Assembly: GCA_903834625.1 (NCBI GenBank)
Contig: CAILJQ010000115.1
Location: 1-62,541 of the forward strand
Source of the DNA: an uncultured Bacteroidota bacterium
Lineage (GTDB): Bacteria > Bacteroidota > Bacteroidia > UKL13-3
Length of the DNA: 62,541 bases
Direction: 5' to 3'
In this document: piece by piece, positions 55,009 to 62,541 of the stretch
Position numbering within the stretch: the stretch's first letter is position 1
Layout of the letters: each line of letters opens with the position of its first letter
Translations under genes and position numbers: made by a program
Notes under the pieces: model-generated
What the model saw: only the letters and a program-made list of their open reading frames with translations
Databases searched by the model: none
What the model was told of the DNA's origin: nothing

Positions 55009-56313
55009 TTATCCTTTCCAATATTTTATAACTTCTACAAGGCTTTTCGGGTTTGCGGCCTGAATAAAAACTTTCAGTCCCTCCTTAGGTTTGTACGCAA
55101 GAATCATAAAGAAAAAAGAAACATACGCACCAAGCACTGCTGAAAGGGCGGCGCCTTTTATTCCTAGACTAGGGATAAGAATAAACTCCGAACCTAAAAT
55201 AATACAAGCACTTATAAGCTGCATCCAGAGTATGTACTTTTGCTTCTGAATAGTCATCATCCATACTCCCCAAGCCGTTCCCCAAAATATGGGTAAGCAG
55301 GCAAAAATGTGGATCTTAAATATAAGTGGTGCACCCGGAAATTTACTTCCATATAAAAATCCTATAACCCAATCGCCAAAGAGCATGCCCCCTAAAATCA
55401 TTATTACACCACCCCAAAACATGAGGCTGTATAACTGAACCAAACGTTTGAGCTGCAATTCGGTGTTGTCTCTATTGTTTACAATGCCAGGAAATACTGC
55501 CGCACAAATAGCCACGGGTATAAAGTAAGAAGCCTGACTAATTCTTAATCCTGCGCCATACTGTCCAACCTGACCCATATCTCTTATAAAGCGTGCAATT
55601 AAAATGGTATCTGCATTTTGGGTAAGTAATTGAACAAAAGAAGAAGCAATGATAGGAATAGCCAATAGAAGTAAATATTTGGCCTCAGGAAAACTAAATT
55701 TCCATTGAGAAATTTTTTCTCCCTCTTTGTGGTAAAAAAGCAATTGGTTACCAGCAGTAATAGCCGCCTCAAGGCCTGCCATAGTTGCAAACCATTCTAA
55801 TGGAGCCTCCCAATAAATGAGTCCTAATTTAACCAATGCAGACACCGCCAAAGTTATTACTTGATTGATAGCAGTAAGTTTTCCTTTTACCTGCGATTGA
55901 AAATAAAAATCAATCACAGTGATAGATTGGAAAACAATGGAAAGACTTAATAGAAATACAATATAGGTAGTAGAAAGTGGGTCGCGCAAGAGGGAGTAGG
56001 TGCACGACATAGCCACTACCCCAACAGAACCTATTAAGCGCAATCCAAATGCTGTGCCTAAGATGGTATATTTTTTATCGTTCCTGGTAAGCAATTCGCG
56101 CACCACCAAGCTATCTAATCCCAAGGTAGAGAAAATAGTGAAAACCCCTATGTAGCTTAAGCCAAGGGTAAGAATTCCAAACTGTTTATCACCTAAATAT
56201 CTTACTACTAAAATCCCTACCAATATGCCAGAAATGATTCTCGCAGACTTTTCAAGTAACATCCAAAAGGAGTTGCTTACATAGTTGTTTTTTTCTTTGG
56301 GAGCTTCCTGCAT
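55009..56313 (-). CDS. Polysaccharide flippase (Wzx/MATE-like)
   Basis: The 434-aa protein has about twelve membrane spans and the layout of the oligosaccharide flippase family: N-terminal NSFWMLLEKSARIISGILVGILVVRYLG, then FGILTLGLSYIGVF, and LTQNADTILIARF near 230. It should move lipid-linked glycans across the inner membrane. It is two bases after pth and 15 bp before the deacetylase, so glycan export and processing may be linked. The specific glycan is unknown; glycosyltransferases are not adjacent. Confidence 0.85.
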   Translation of the reverse strand: MQEAPKEKNNYVSNSFWMLLEKSARIISGILVGILVVRYLGDKQFGILTLGLSYIGVFTIFSTLGLDSLVVRELLTRNDKKYTILGTAFGLRLIGSVGVVAMSCTYSLLRDPLSTTYIVFLLSLSIVFQSITVIDFYFQSQVKGKLTAINQVITLAVSALVKLGLIYWEAPLEWFATMAGLEAAITAGNQLLFYHKEGEKISQWKFSFPEAKYLLLLAIPIIASSFVQLLTQNADTILIARFIRDMGQVGQYGAGLRISQASYFIPVAICAAVFPGIVNNRDNTELQLKRLVQLYSLMFWGGVIMILGGMLFGDWVIGFLYGSKFPGAPLIFKIHIFACLPIFWGTAWGVWMMTIQKQKYILWMQLISACIILGSEFILIPSLGIKGAALSAVLGAYVSFFFMILAYKPKEGLKVFIQAANPKSLVEVIKYWKG

Positions 56314-56315
56314 GC

Positions 56316-56876
56316 TTATTTGTTAAAGTCGTTCATGGTAGCTGCAAGGCCTCTGGTGGCAAAGCTTTCTACTGCCTGAACCGATTTTTGAATGAGGGGT
56401 GGCATTTCTATTAATTCTTCATTCGACCATCTGCCTAACACAAAATCTACTTGCCTTCCTTTCGGAAAATTATTACCAATACCGAAGCGTAATCTAGGAT
56501 AATTTTGGGTCAGCAAAAGTTCTTGAATACTTTTTAATCCATTATGTCCGGCATCACTTCCATTTCCACGAATCCTAATTTTTCCAAATTGAATGGCCAA
56601 ATCATCTACCAATACAAATATATTTTCTACGGGAATTTTAAGGGTTTGCATCCAATACCTAACGGCTTTACCACTCAAATTCATATAGGTGTTGGGTTTT
56701 ATTATGTAAAGGTGCCTTCCTCTCAATGATATTTCACATAAGTCGGCATACCTATCTGGTTTAAAAGTTTCTTTGTACTTTTCTGCTAGGGCGTCTGCTA
56801 CGTCAAAACCAATATTATGACGGGTATTTGCGTATTCATCACCTATATTACCAAGACCAACAATTAGGAATTTCAT
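56316..56876 (-). CDS. pth: Peptidyl-tRNA hydrolase
   Basis: The 186-aa enzyme frees stalled peptidyl-tRNA. Its active-site residues are visible: Asn in GLGNIG, the catalytic His in NTRHNIGF (~20), NTYMNLSGKAV (~62-72) and the Asp/Asn block DDLAIQFGKIRIRGNGSDAGHNGLKSI (~92-118). Length is normal. It is the first gene of the pth-flippase-deacetylase-cysS set. Confidence 0.95.
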   Translation of the reverse strand: MKFLIVGLGNIGDEYANTRHNIGFDVADALAEKYKETFKPDRYADLCEISLRGRHLYIIKPNTYMNLSGKAVRYWMQTLKIPVENIFVLVDDLAIQFGKIRIRGNGSDAGHNGLKSIQELLLTQNYPRLRFGIGNNFPKGRQVDFVLGRWSNEELIEMPPLIQKSVQAVESFATRGLAATMNDFNK

Positions 56877-56940
56877 TTGGTTGCAAAATAGGTAATTTTA
56901 GATATTCCTATGGTTGATTTGTGTAACTGGTTCAAAAACA

Positions 56941-56973
56941 AAAAAGCCACCTAAAATTTTAGGTGGCTTTTTT
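56941..56973 (-). terminator. Terminator of the 582-aa lipoprotein gene
   Basis: AAAAAGCCACCTAAAA and TTTTAGGTGGCTTTTT form a perfect palindromic hairpin with A and T tracts, 20 bp past the stop of the gene ending at 56993. Confidence 0.88.
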
Positions 56974-56992
56974 AATGTCTACTAATTCAATC

Positions 56993-58741
56993 TTATAATG
57001 GGCAAGTTTTTAAGGTAATATTTGCACTATAAACACCTGAACCTTTTATGGCATCTGTGTAGCCAGGTGCTGGAGTAACATAATCCTCTCTAGATGATTT
57101 GCTTCCATCATTGTAATACACGGCAAATCTGTATTGTGTGCCTGTTGCACTCGAGGTAAAATAGTCGTCGCCAACTGAAAAGGAAATCAAATTATAGGCT
57201 TCATTGGATCCTGTAATCGCTCTAAGTTGCTTCTTTTTCCATTCAACTCCATCTACAAGACCATCTGAAGGATCTATTTTATGGTCTTTAGAAGAATTGT
57301 TAGGGTCTCTAACAATTGTGTTTTGGTATTCAGTTTCCTTTATGTAATATATCGTATAATTATCGGGCAATAAAACTTGGTTTCCGTTGGTACACAACAT
57401 TTTTACTTTAAATTGAATTTGGTTAGTATTAATGGTTGGAACTGTAGCTTTTAAGGCTGAATTACAAAGAACCGTATTGTTAAATTCAACAGGATTTGAA
57501 ACTCCTTCGAAGGTTATTTTTACATTGTATTTAGTGCCTTCACTTGGTCTGAAAGTTCCAACAGTAATTCTATAATTTGAGTTACTTGCTGGGACTGTAA
57601 AGTTAACGCTTGCAAGTAGGGCATTTGCAATTGAATAGACTTCAAATTTGCCAGAAATGGCATTTACATTGGCTGAGTTATCGTATCCAAGCTCTAATAC
57701 ATTTCCGCAAGGAGCCAATATAATTCCCGCCATCCAAACAGATAAGTGGTTGATAGACATAGGCGCCTCTAATTTATTGGTTGAATCATTCTTTACAACC
57801 TTAGTGGTGCCTTCTTTTACCCATGTATTTTCACCTGCAGACAAGCTGTAAACATCTAAATCATCTCCAGCAACATAGGCAACCCCTGTTTTTGGATTAA
57901 TGGTACCTGGTTTGATTTCCATGTTAACTGATACAGGCTGAGAAAAGGTTTTTACCTGTTTTCCACCGGCACTCATCTCAAAATTTACCCATCCTGTTGT
58001 ACTAATTTCACCACCTGGAAGTGCTGCACCTGATGCATCTTTGGTGCCGGCAATGGTAATACCTCCTGGGAATGAACCTATAGAACTGTCGGTTGGAGTT
58101 GCATGTAAAATTTTAGCCTCAATAGTACCAACTACATTGTTGCCATCTTTGTCTTTTAATTGGGTACCCGCTTCAATTTCAACGGTTGCTGCCTCTTCTT
58201 TACCTTGAGCTTTAGGGATAACAATTTCTACTTTTGTGGTTGTTTTTCCTGAAGTGTCTGCAGGAACATCTTGTTTCTTGCCTGTTGAACCAGAAGGTGG
58301 ATTATCAAAGTTTACCAAAGAAATATTTTCAGAAAATTGGTCTAATGAGGTAATTTCAACAGGGTATACCAAATCTAGGTATTTACTGTTATGAAATTCA
58401 AAATTGAATTTTATAGGATTTGCAGCGGTTGGAACAAATCCTTTTCTGAGTGAGAATTGCAATACTCCTTGGATAACTACAATTTTCTTTGTACCACCTG
58501 GTGAAAAAACATAGGCAGCGCCAGGTCCAGTTACGGCTACCTCATAATTAGCAGGAAGATCTGCTTGGTTACCCGTTTTTGAATCGAGCACAAAAAAATT
58601 GTTGGGAGCTTGCAAGGCATCTGCCTTCACAATAATTTTAAAACCATCTGTTGGGTTTTTTAATTTACAGGCATCTAATAGTAAGATACTTGTTGTAATG
58701 CCTACTAATGCAAATAGGCTAAAAAATATATTTTTTTTCAT
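56993..58741 (-). CDS. Large secreted lipoprotein, unknown function
   Basis: The 582-aa protein has a lipoprotein-type signal (LLLDAC, Cys25). It contains repeated beta-strands of an all-beta protein: FVLDSKTGNQADLPANYEVAVTG, a Pro/Thr/Lys linker (~155-175, KKQDVPADTSGKTTTK), then VEIEAGTQLKDKDGNNV and VNMEIKPGTINPKTG. The middle resembles carboxypeptidase-regulatory-like or Ig-like modules, but I cannot name one. It has its own terminator. Its neighbour downstream of the promoter side is the porin-like gene at 58774. Confidence 0.6.
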   Translation of the reverse strand: MKKNIFFSLFALVGITTSILLLDACKLKNPTDGFKIIVKADALQAPNNFFVLDSKTGNQADLPANYEVAVTGPGAAYVFSPGGTKKIVVIQGVLQFSLRKGFVPTAANPIKFNFEFHNSKYLDLVYPVEITSLDQFSENISLVNFDNPPSGSTGKKQDVPADTSGKTTTKVEIVIPKAQGKEEAATVEIEAGTQLKDKDGNNVVGTIEAKILHATPTDSSIGSFPGGITIAGTKDASGAALPGGEISTTGWVNFEMSAGGKQVKTFSQPVSVNMEIKPGTINPKTGVAYVAGDDLDVYSLSAGENTWVKEGTTKVVKNDSTNKLEAPMSINHLSVWMAGIILAPCGNVLELGYDNSANVNAISGKFEVYSIANALLASVNFTVPASNSNYRITVGTFRPSEGTKYNVKITFEGVSNPVEFNNTVLCNSALKATVPTINTNQIQFKVKMLCTNGNQVLLPDNYTIYYIKETEYQNTIVRDPNNSSKDHKIDPSDGLVDGVEWKKKQLRAITGSNEAYNLISFSVGDDYFTSSATGTQYRFAVYYNDGSKSSREDYVTPAPGYTDAIKGSGVYSANITLKTCPL

Positions 58742-58773
58742 GAGTTAATTTTTTTTAAAATGGGAACTTGGAA

Positions 58774-59529
58774 TTACTTTGAGATTTTGAAATTGAAACC
58801 CATATTCATCATAGGTAACCAATTGTAATCAGCAACATTGCCTTGTAAAACAGGTTGTTGTGAAGAAGTTGGTTCAAGCATTCCAGTGGTTTTGAAAGAA
58901 ATGTTTGGTTGGTTAATATAATAAGCGCCCATTTCAAAATTAAAAGAGAACCTCTTTTTAGGCACTGCTCTACCAAAACCAATTCCAACATAAGGAACTA
59001 TTGGTCCCATAGTTGCACCTATACTTATAATACCTTGTTCTTCTGGAGAAATCATGATATCACCCTGTTTGGCAGAATCAACCGGAGTAGCGGTGAAACT
59101 TGCTTCTGTTAACATATATGATAAGCCTGCAGTGAATTTAAAAGCATTCTTCATGGGATAAAAATCAATCATGGCATTGATAGCACCTAATTTGATATCT
59201 CCATTTAAGTTTAGCTTTGAACCATCTAATTCCAATTGCATGTTGCTAATAGAATAAGGCAAATAGCTAGCACCTATTTCAAAAGCTAGTAATTTGGAAG
59301 TTCCAATATCTCGCGCAAATTGAAGTCCAATGCCATTTGTGGAGAAATTCACCCCAATGGCTGAACCTGGTTTGGCATCCGATTTTGCCGCAGGGGCTGG
59401 TTTTGCCGCAGGTGCAGGAGCTGGTTTGGCAGCAGGCGCTGGCGCAGGTTTTGTTGCAGGTGCTGGCGTTTGTGCAAACGTCACAAGGCTACATGCAAAA
59501 AGGTAGGAGAGTAGAATTATTTTTTTCAT
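58774..59529 (-). CDS. Outer-membrane beta-barrel protein with Pro/Ala-rich linker
   Basis: From the ATG ending at 59529 the protein is 251 aa; a longer start adds seven residues. A signal peptide (to TFAQ) is followed by ~40 residues of PAPAx-K repeats (TPAPATKPAPAPAAKPAPA...), then a barrel of ~200 residues (SAIGVNFSTNGIGLQFARDIG, LLAFEIGASYLPYS, VPYVGIGFGRAVP). The linker would place the barrel away from the signal-processed N-terminus. A full promoter (59550-59580) lies upstream. It may be co-transcribed with the downstream lipoprotein gene, 32 bp away. Confidence 0.72.
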   Translation of the reverse strand: MKKIILLSYLFACSLVTFAQTPAPATKPAPAPAAKPAPAPAAKPAPAAKSDAKPGSAIGVNFSTNGIGLQFARDIGTSKLLAFEIGASYLPYSISNMQLELDGSKLNLNGDIKLGAINAMIDFYPMKNAFKFTAGLSYMLTEASFTATPVDSAKQGDIMISPEEQGIISIGATMGPIVPYVGIGFGRAVPKKRFSFNFEMGAYYINQPNISFKTTGMLEPTSSQQPVLQGNVADYNWLPMMNMGFNFKISK

Positions 59530-59549
59530 AGTACTATATTCTGTAGTCA

Positions 59550-59580
59550 CGAAACTAAAGTTCTTCTATTATTTTATCAA
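59550..59580 (-). promoter_or_regulatory. Promoter of porin-like gene
   Basis: Minus strand: TTG (59578-59580), 20 bp, TAGTTTCG (59550-59557). The -7 box has one mismatch to TAnnTTTG. The ATG is 20 bp downstream. Confidence 0.5.
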
Positions 59581-59604
59581 ATTAATTTTCTGCTTAAACA
59601 AAAA

Positions 59605-59636
59605 AAACGGGGCTCACATCGCTGTAGGCCCCGTTT
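59605..59636 (-). terminator. Terminator of rplY
   Basis: AAACGGGGC and GCCCCGTTT form a 9-bp stem with a 14-base loop, followed on the minus strand by a T-rich tract. It lies 25 bp past the rplY stop. Confidence 0.8.
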
Positions 59637-59660
59637 ATCCTGAATAAAAAATATATTAAA

Positions 59661-60260
59661 TTATTTTTTCTTACCTGATTTTTCTTTCTCCTCTGCTTTT
59701 GCAGCTTCTTGAGCGGCACGGGTAGTATTAACACTTACCACAGGGTTATTTGGCGAATCTAATAAGGTAATTCCAGCGGTTGAAGCAATGTCTGCAACTT
59801 TAATGGACTTACCTATTTCTAAAGTATCAATGTTTACTTCAATAAAATCTGGTAATTGCGAAGGAAGGGCTTTAACTCTTAATTTCTTTGATTTTACAAC
59901 CAATTTACCCCCTTGACGAACACCAATTGAATTACCAACTAATTTCACTGGAATACCAATTTCAACGGCTTTGTCTTCATGAATTTCTAAGAAATCTGCA
60001 TGAACGATAGAATCGTTTACTGGATGGAATTGGATATCTTTCAAAATGGCACGGTATTCTTTACCATCGATGTCTAATTTTACTTTGTAAGTATTTGGTG
60101 TATAAACCAATAACTTAAAATCTGGTTCATAAACAGAGAAGTGTACGTGGTCTGTACCACCATATATTACACATGGAACTTTACCTTCTTCTCTTAAGGC
60201 TTTTGTAGATACTTTGCCAACATCTGTTCTGGCGTGACCGAATAATGCTACTGATTTCAT
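59661..60260 (-). CDS. rplY: 50S ribosomal protein L25, CTC form
   Basis: The 199-aa protein has the 5S-rRNA-binding L25 domain (~1-92; VSTKALREEGKVPCVIYGG near 17, LKDIQFHPVNDSIVHADFLEI near 70) and the C-terminal CTC beta-domain (~95-185). It ends in a basic, Glu/Lys-rich tail. It binds 5S rRNA in the large subunit. It follows prs on the same strand (86 bp gap) and has a terminator. Confidence 0.95.
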   Translation of the reverse strand: MKSVALFGHARTDVGKVSTKALREEGKVPCVIYGGTDHVHFSVYEPDFKLLVYTPNTYKVKLDIDGKEYRAILKDIQFHPVNDSIVHADFLEIHEDKAVEIGIPVKLVGNSIGVRQGGKLVVKSKKLRVKALPSQLPDFIEVNIDTLEIGKSIKVADIASTAGITLLDSPNNPVVSVNTTRAAQEAAKAEEKEKSGKKK

Positions 60261-60346
60261 CTTTTTATTGTTTTAATTTATTGTTGTTTATTTCATCACA
60301 AGGGCGCACAATGAACCCACAAGAGGTTTCATGATTGCCTTACTTG

Positions 60347-61294
60347 TTATTTATTTAAATCGAAAAGGCTTGAGATAGAGCCATGTTCGGTGATATTGCG
60401 AATGGCGTCTGCAAATAATTGGGCAACGGATAATTGCTTAATTTTTGAATCGGTTCGAACCAAAGGAATGGTATTACATACAACCAACTCATCGAGCACA
60501 CTGTTCTCAATGTTTTCGTATGCTTTGCCGCTCAATACGGGGTGAGTACACATAGCTCTTACGCTGGTGGCACCTTTGTCTTTTATCAATTGGGCTGCTT
60601 TGGCAAGTGTGTTACCGGTATCAATAATATCATCTACCATTAATACATCTTTTCCGGTTACATCTCCAATAAGGGTCATAGAGGCAATTTCATTTGCCCT
60701 TCTACGCTCTTTATCTACAATAACCATGTCACAACCCAATGCTTTGGCATAAGTTCTGGCACGGGCAGATGAACCCATATCTGGGGAAGCAATCATAATA
60801 TTGCTACCCATATTTAGGCTCTTCATATATGGAAGAAATATAACTGCTGGATCTAGGTGGTCAACAGGTACCTCAAAGAAACCTTGAATTTGTGGAGCAT
60901 GAAGGTCCATGGTAATAACCCTGCTAGCACCTGCAACGGTAAGCATATCAGCCACTACTTTTGAACCAATAGAAACCCTAGGTTTGTCTTTTCTATCTTG
61001 CCTAGCCATTCCAAAATATGGAATAACCGCAGTAATATAATGCGCTGATGCTCTTTTCGCAGCATCAATCATGAGCAAGAGCTCCATTAAATTATCTGTG
61101 TTGGCAAAGGTGCTTTGAATAAGGAAAACATCACAACCGCGAACAGATTCATTGAAACTAGGTTGGAATTCTCCATCACTGAAATAGGAAATAGTGCAAT
61201 CACCGAGTGGTACACCATATGCTTTTGCAATTTCCTCTGCAAGATACTTTGATCGTGTACCTGAGAAAATCTTTACTTCGTTTTTAACCGCCAT
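60347..61294 (-). CDS. prs: Ribose-phosphate pyrophosphokinase
   Basis: The 315-aa enzyme makes phosphoribosyl pyrophosphate from ribose 5-phosphate and ATP, for nucleotide, histidine and tryptophan synthesis. It has FSGTRSKYLAEEIA near 10, the flexible-loop YFGMARQDRKDKPR near 96, DLHAPQIQGFFEVPVDHL near 130 and the PRPP-binding VDDIIDTGNTLAKA near 220. Length is normal. A GGTTCGAACC copy lies inside (60452-60461), encoding LVRTD. Confidence 0.96.
   Translation of the reverse strand: MAVKNEVKIFSGTRSKYLAEEIAKAYGVPLGDCTISYFSDGEFQPSFNESVRGCDVFLIQSTFANTDNLMELLLMIDAAKRASAHYITAVIPYFGMARQDRKDKPRVSIGSKVVADMLTVAGASRVITMDLHAPQIQGFFEVPVDHLDPAVIFLPYMKSLNMGSNIMIASPDMGSSARARTYAKALGCDMVIVDKERRRANEIASMTLIGDVTGKDVLMVDDIIDTGNTLAKAAQLIKDKGATSVRAMCTHPVLSGKAYENIENSVLDELVVCNTIPLVRTDSKIKQLSVAQLFADAIRNITEHGSISSLFDLNK
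60452..60461. repeat. Palindrome GGTTCGAACC, copy 4
   Basis: Exact copy inside prs, where it encodes LVRTD. Confidence 0.9.
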
Positions 61295-61337
61295 AAGATT
61301 GTATTTAACTGCTTTTGAGGCAGTATGAAAAAATTTG

Positions 61338-61410
61338 TTGACCGACTAGGGCTCGAACCTAGACTCCTCTGAACCAAAATCAGATGTGTTGCCAGTTACA
61401 CCATCGGTCA
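61338..61410 (-). tRNA. tRNA-Gln (anticodon TTG)
   Basis: The 73-nt minus-strand sequence folds into a full cloverleaf: acceptor TGACCGA/TCGGTCA, D stem GTGT/ACAC, anticodon stem TCTGA/TCAGA with loop TTTTGGT (anticodon TTG) and T stem CTAGG/CCTAG with loop TTCGAGC. The discriminator is A. The next genomic bases on the minus strand are CAA, so the CCA end is not encoded. A -7 box lies 12 bp upstream. It is followed by prs on the same strand. Confidence 0.95.
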
Positions 61411-61422
61411 ATTCGGGGAGCG

Positions 61423-61430
61423 CAAAGGTA
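61423..61430 (-). promoter_or_regulatory. -7 box of tRNA-Gln
   Basis: Minus strand TACCTTTG, an exact TAnnTTTG box 12 bp from the tRNA 5' end, the usual distance. A -33 TTG is not clear. Confidence 0.5.
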
Positions 61431-61567
61431 GAACTTTTCAATAAAAAGTAAAGCCCTTGGCTAATTTTTTTTAAAATATTGCAGAATGGCTTGTTTATTC
61501 TGATTGAATATTCCTCCAAATTTTGTGAGAATGTGCAAAATTAGCCAAAGGGGTTCAAGGTGAATGT

Positions 61568-62541
61568 ATGACCTTTGTATGGATGGATGTTTTTTGTATT
61601 GGTTTGATTTTCAGTAGAGATCAGTATCGATACCGCACCTATGCTTTGCAATATGCAGAGGCATTGTTGCGGTTGCAGAAACATATTGCCATTTTTTCTC
61701 CGGGATGGATAGAAATTAGAAATGAATTATTGGTGCGGTTTCGCGACCATTCAGATAGAATTCATTGTTTTCCTATAGAAGAGAGTCAGGGTCAGGTGCC
61801 AGATGGAAACTTTTCCTTTTTGGTTCGGAACATAAAACTTACGCGCACCCTTCATCAGGCAGAACGCAGCATGAAAACAAAAATCGACTTTGTTTTCTTT
61901 GCGCCCGTAGATGATTGGATCAAACCGAAAATAGGAAAAAAAGTATTTGAGCTAACGTTCCCTTATTTCTGGAGTGGTATTATAACCCAGACCCAAGACT
62001 TTGAGGGTGAAACTTTGCCACTAAATATTGACCCAAAGTTTGGAGATATAGACTACCTCTTTACTTCTGAGAAATGCGTGGGTGTTGCCACTTTGGATAG
62101 GTTTAATTCTGAAAACTTAAAAAGTAGGGTATATAAAAAAGTAGTGGTAATGCCAGATGTAAGTGATTTGAGTTTGCCATCAACACAATTAAAGGTTAGC
62201 GAGCAAATAAAAAAGATGGCGCGAGACAGAATGGTGGTTGGTACCATATTATTAGAAGATGAAAACCCTGAAAACTTCTTGTCGCTTGCACTAACTGCCG
62301 CACCCGATGCCTATTTTTTTGTTTGCGCGGGCAAATTGGAGCCTGAAAATTTAAATGAGAAAACGCGGGAATTATTAAATGAATTATTGATTTCTGGTAG
62401 GCAAAACAATTACTTTGTTTTGGAAGATTTTGAAGACAGTCAGTCAATTAATGATTTGGTTCGAACCTTTGATGTTTGTTATTTAAACGATGGTAGTTTT
62501 CAAATGCCACACCCTCTACTTACCAAAGCCGCCTGGTTTTC
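61568..62541 (+). CDS. Partial protein, possibly a GT-B glycosyltransferase-like protein
   Basis: I translated this plus-strand frame to the window edge. It starts at ATG 61568 or, more likely by alignment with a hydrophobic start (MDVFCIGLIFS), at 61583, and has no stop within 319 codons. No signal peptide. Recognisable stretches are VFFAPVDDWIKPK, DYLFTSEKCVGVAT and VVVMPDVSDLSLP. The second half, from about residue 205, has a VVGTILLEDENPENFL...AYFFVCAGKL pattern like the nucleotide-sugar-binding half of GT-B glycosyltransferases. This is a weak match. It carries a GGTTCGAACC copy near the 3' end. Confidence 0.45.
   Translation, partial: MTFVWMDVFCIGLIFSRDQYRYRTYALQYAEALLRLQKHIAIFSPGWIEIRNELLVRFRDHSDRIHCFPIEESQGQVPDGNFSFLVRNIKLTRTLHQAERSMKTKIDFVFFAPVDDWIKPKIGKKVFELTFPYFWSGIITQTQDFEGETLPLNIDPKFGDIDYLFTSEKCVGVATLDRFNSENLKSRVYKKVVVMPDVSDLSLPSTQLKVSEQIKKMARDRMVVGTILLEDENPENFLSLALTAAPDAYFFVCAGKLEPENLNEKTRELLNELLISGRQNNYFVLEDFEDSQSINDLVRTFDVCYLNDGSFQMPHPLLTKAAWF
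62458..62467. repeat. Palindrome GGTTCGAACC, copy 5
   Basis: Exact copy inside the truncated last gene, where it encodes LVRTF. Confidence 0.9.

Noticed and set aside
61352-61361. GGCTCGAACC near the tRNA as a further palindrome copy
   Set aside because: This is the T-arm of tRNA-Gln; its resemblance to the motif comes from the universal TTCRA loop, though it raises the question whether other copies are tRNA-derived. None of the five exact copies folds as a tRNA.

Overview
The window looks like a chromosomal segment from a member of the Bacteroidota. Four signs support this. The DNA is AT-rich. Secreted proteins end in type IX secretion (T9SS) sorting domains. Several genes have the phylum's TTG-N19-20-TAnnTTTG promoter and few Shine-Dalgarno sites. 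Bacteroidota-typical families are common (DUF3108, DUF4421, DUF3127, PID-CTERM, DUF7033 deacetylase). The carotenoid genes (crtZ, cruF) and a ComA-type phosphosulfolactate synthase suggest a pigmented, probably aerobic, free-living organism. I cannot name the genus. No phage, insertion sequence, CRISPR array or rRNA operon is visible.

Layout. 1-3529 (minus): truncated crtZ, cruF, a DUF3108 protein and an ALDH7-type aldehyde dehydrogenase. 3601-6717: an M1 metallopeptidase with a long, barrel-like C-terminal half. 6829-12795 (plus): TPR protein, ComA, YqeY, LOG-family protein and malic enzyme. 13308-18281: a metal-linked neighbourhood, MbnP-like protein, MbnH-like diheme peroxidase, YHYH protein with T9SS tail and, after two minus-strand genes, a HupE/UreJ permease. 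18307-23207 (minus): the rimP-nusA-infB operon with a clear promoter. 23296-29125: a coiled-coil/TPR protein, DUF4421 protein, prolyl oligopeptidase, superoxide dismutase and a small PID-CTERM protein. 29189-37336: tadA, aspS, DUF3127 protein, FemAB-like protein, ppx, two FKBP isomerases, an NrnA-like DHH phosphoesterase and ndk.

37408-51572 is a 14-kb minus-strand block of envelope proteins: an outer-membrane protein with eight thrombospondin type 3 repeats, a 705-aa lipoprotein, and two very large T9SS cargo proteins (1267 and 2011 aa) built from the same modules (beta-propeller, four fibronectin-III-like domains, T9SS tail). 52195-56876 (minus) is a tight set pth - flippase - polysaccharide deacetylase - cysS. 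56993-61410 (minus) holds a lipoprotein, a porin-like protein, rplY, prs and tRNA-Gln. The last ~970 bases begin a plus-strand gene cut by the window edge.

The most interesting system is the MbnP/MbnH/YHYH/HupE neighbourhood. It reads as a copper (or other metal) handling set in which a diheme enzyme may modify a tryptophan of a secreted metal-binding partner. The most interesting unexplained signal is a repeated 10-bp palindrome, GGTTCGAACC, present in five exact copies and several one-mismatch copies, mostly inside genes. There is no gene-free stretch longer than about 300 bases.
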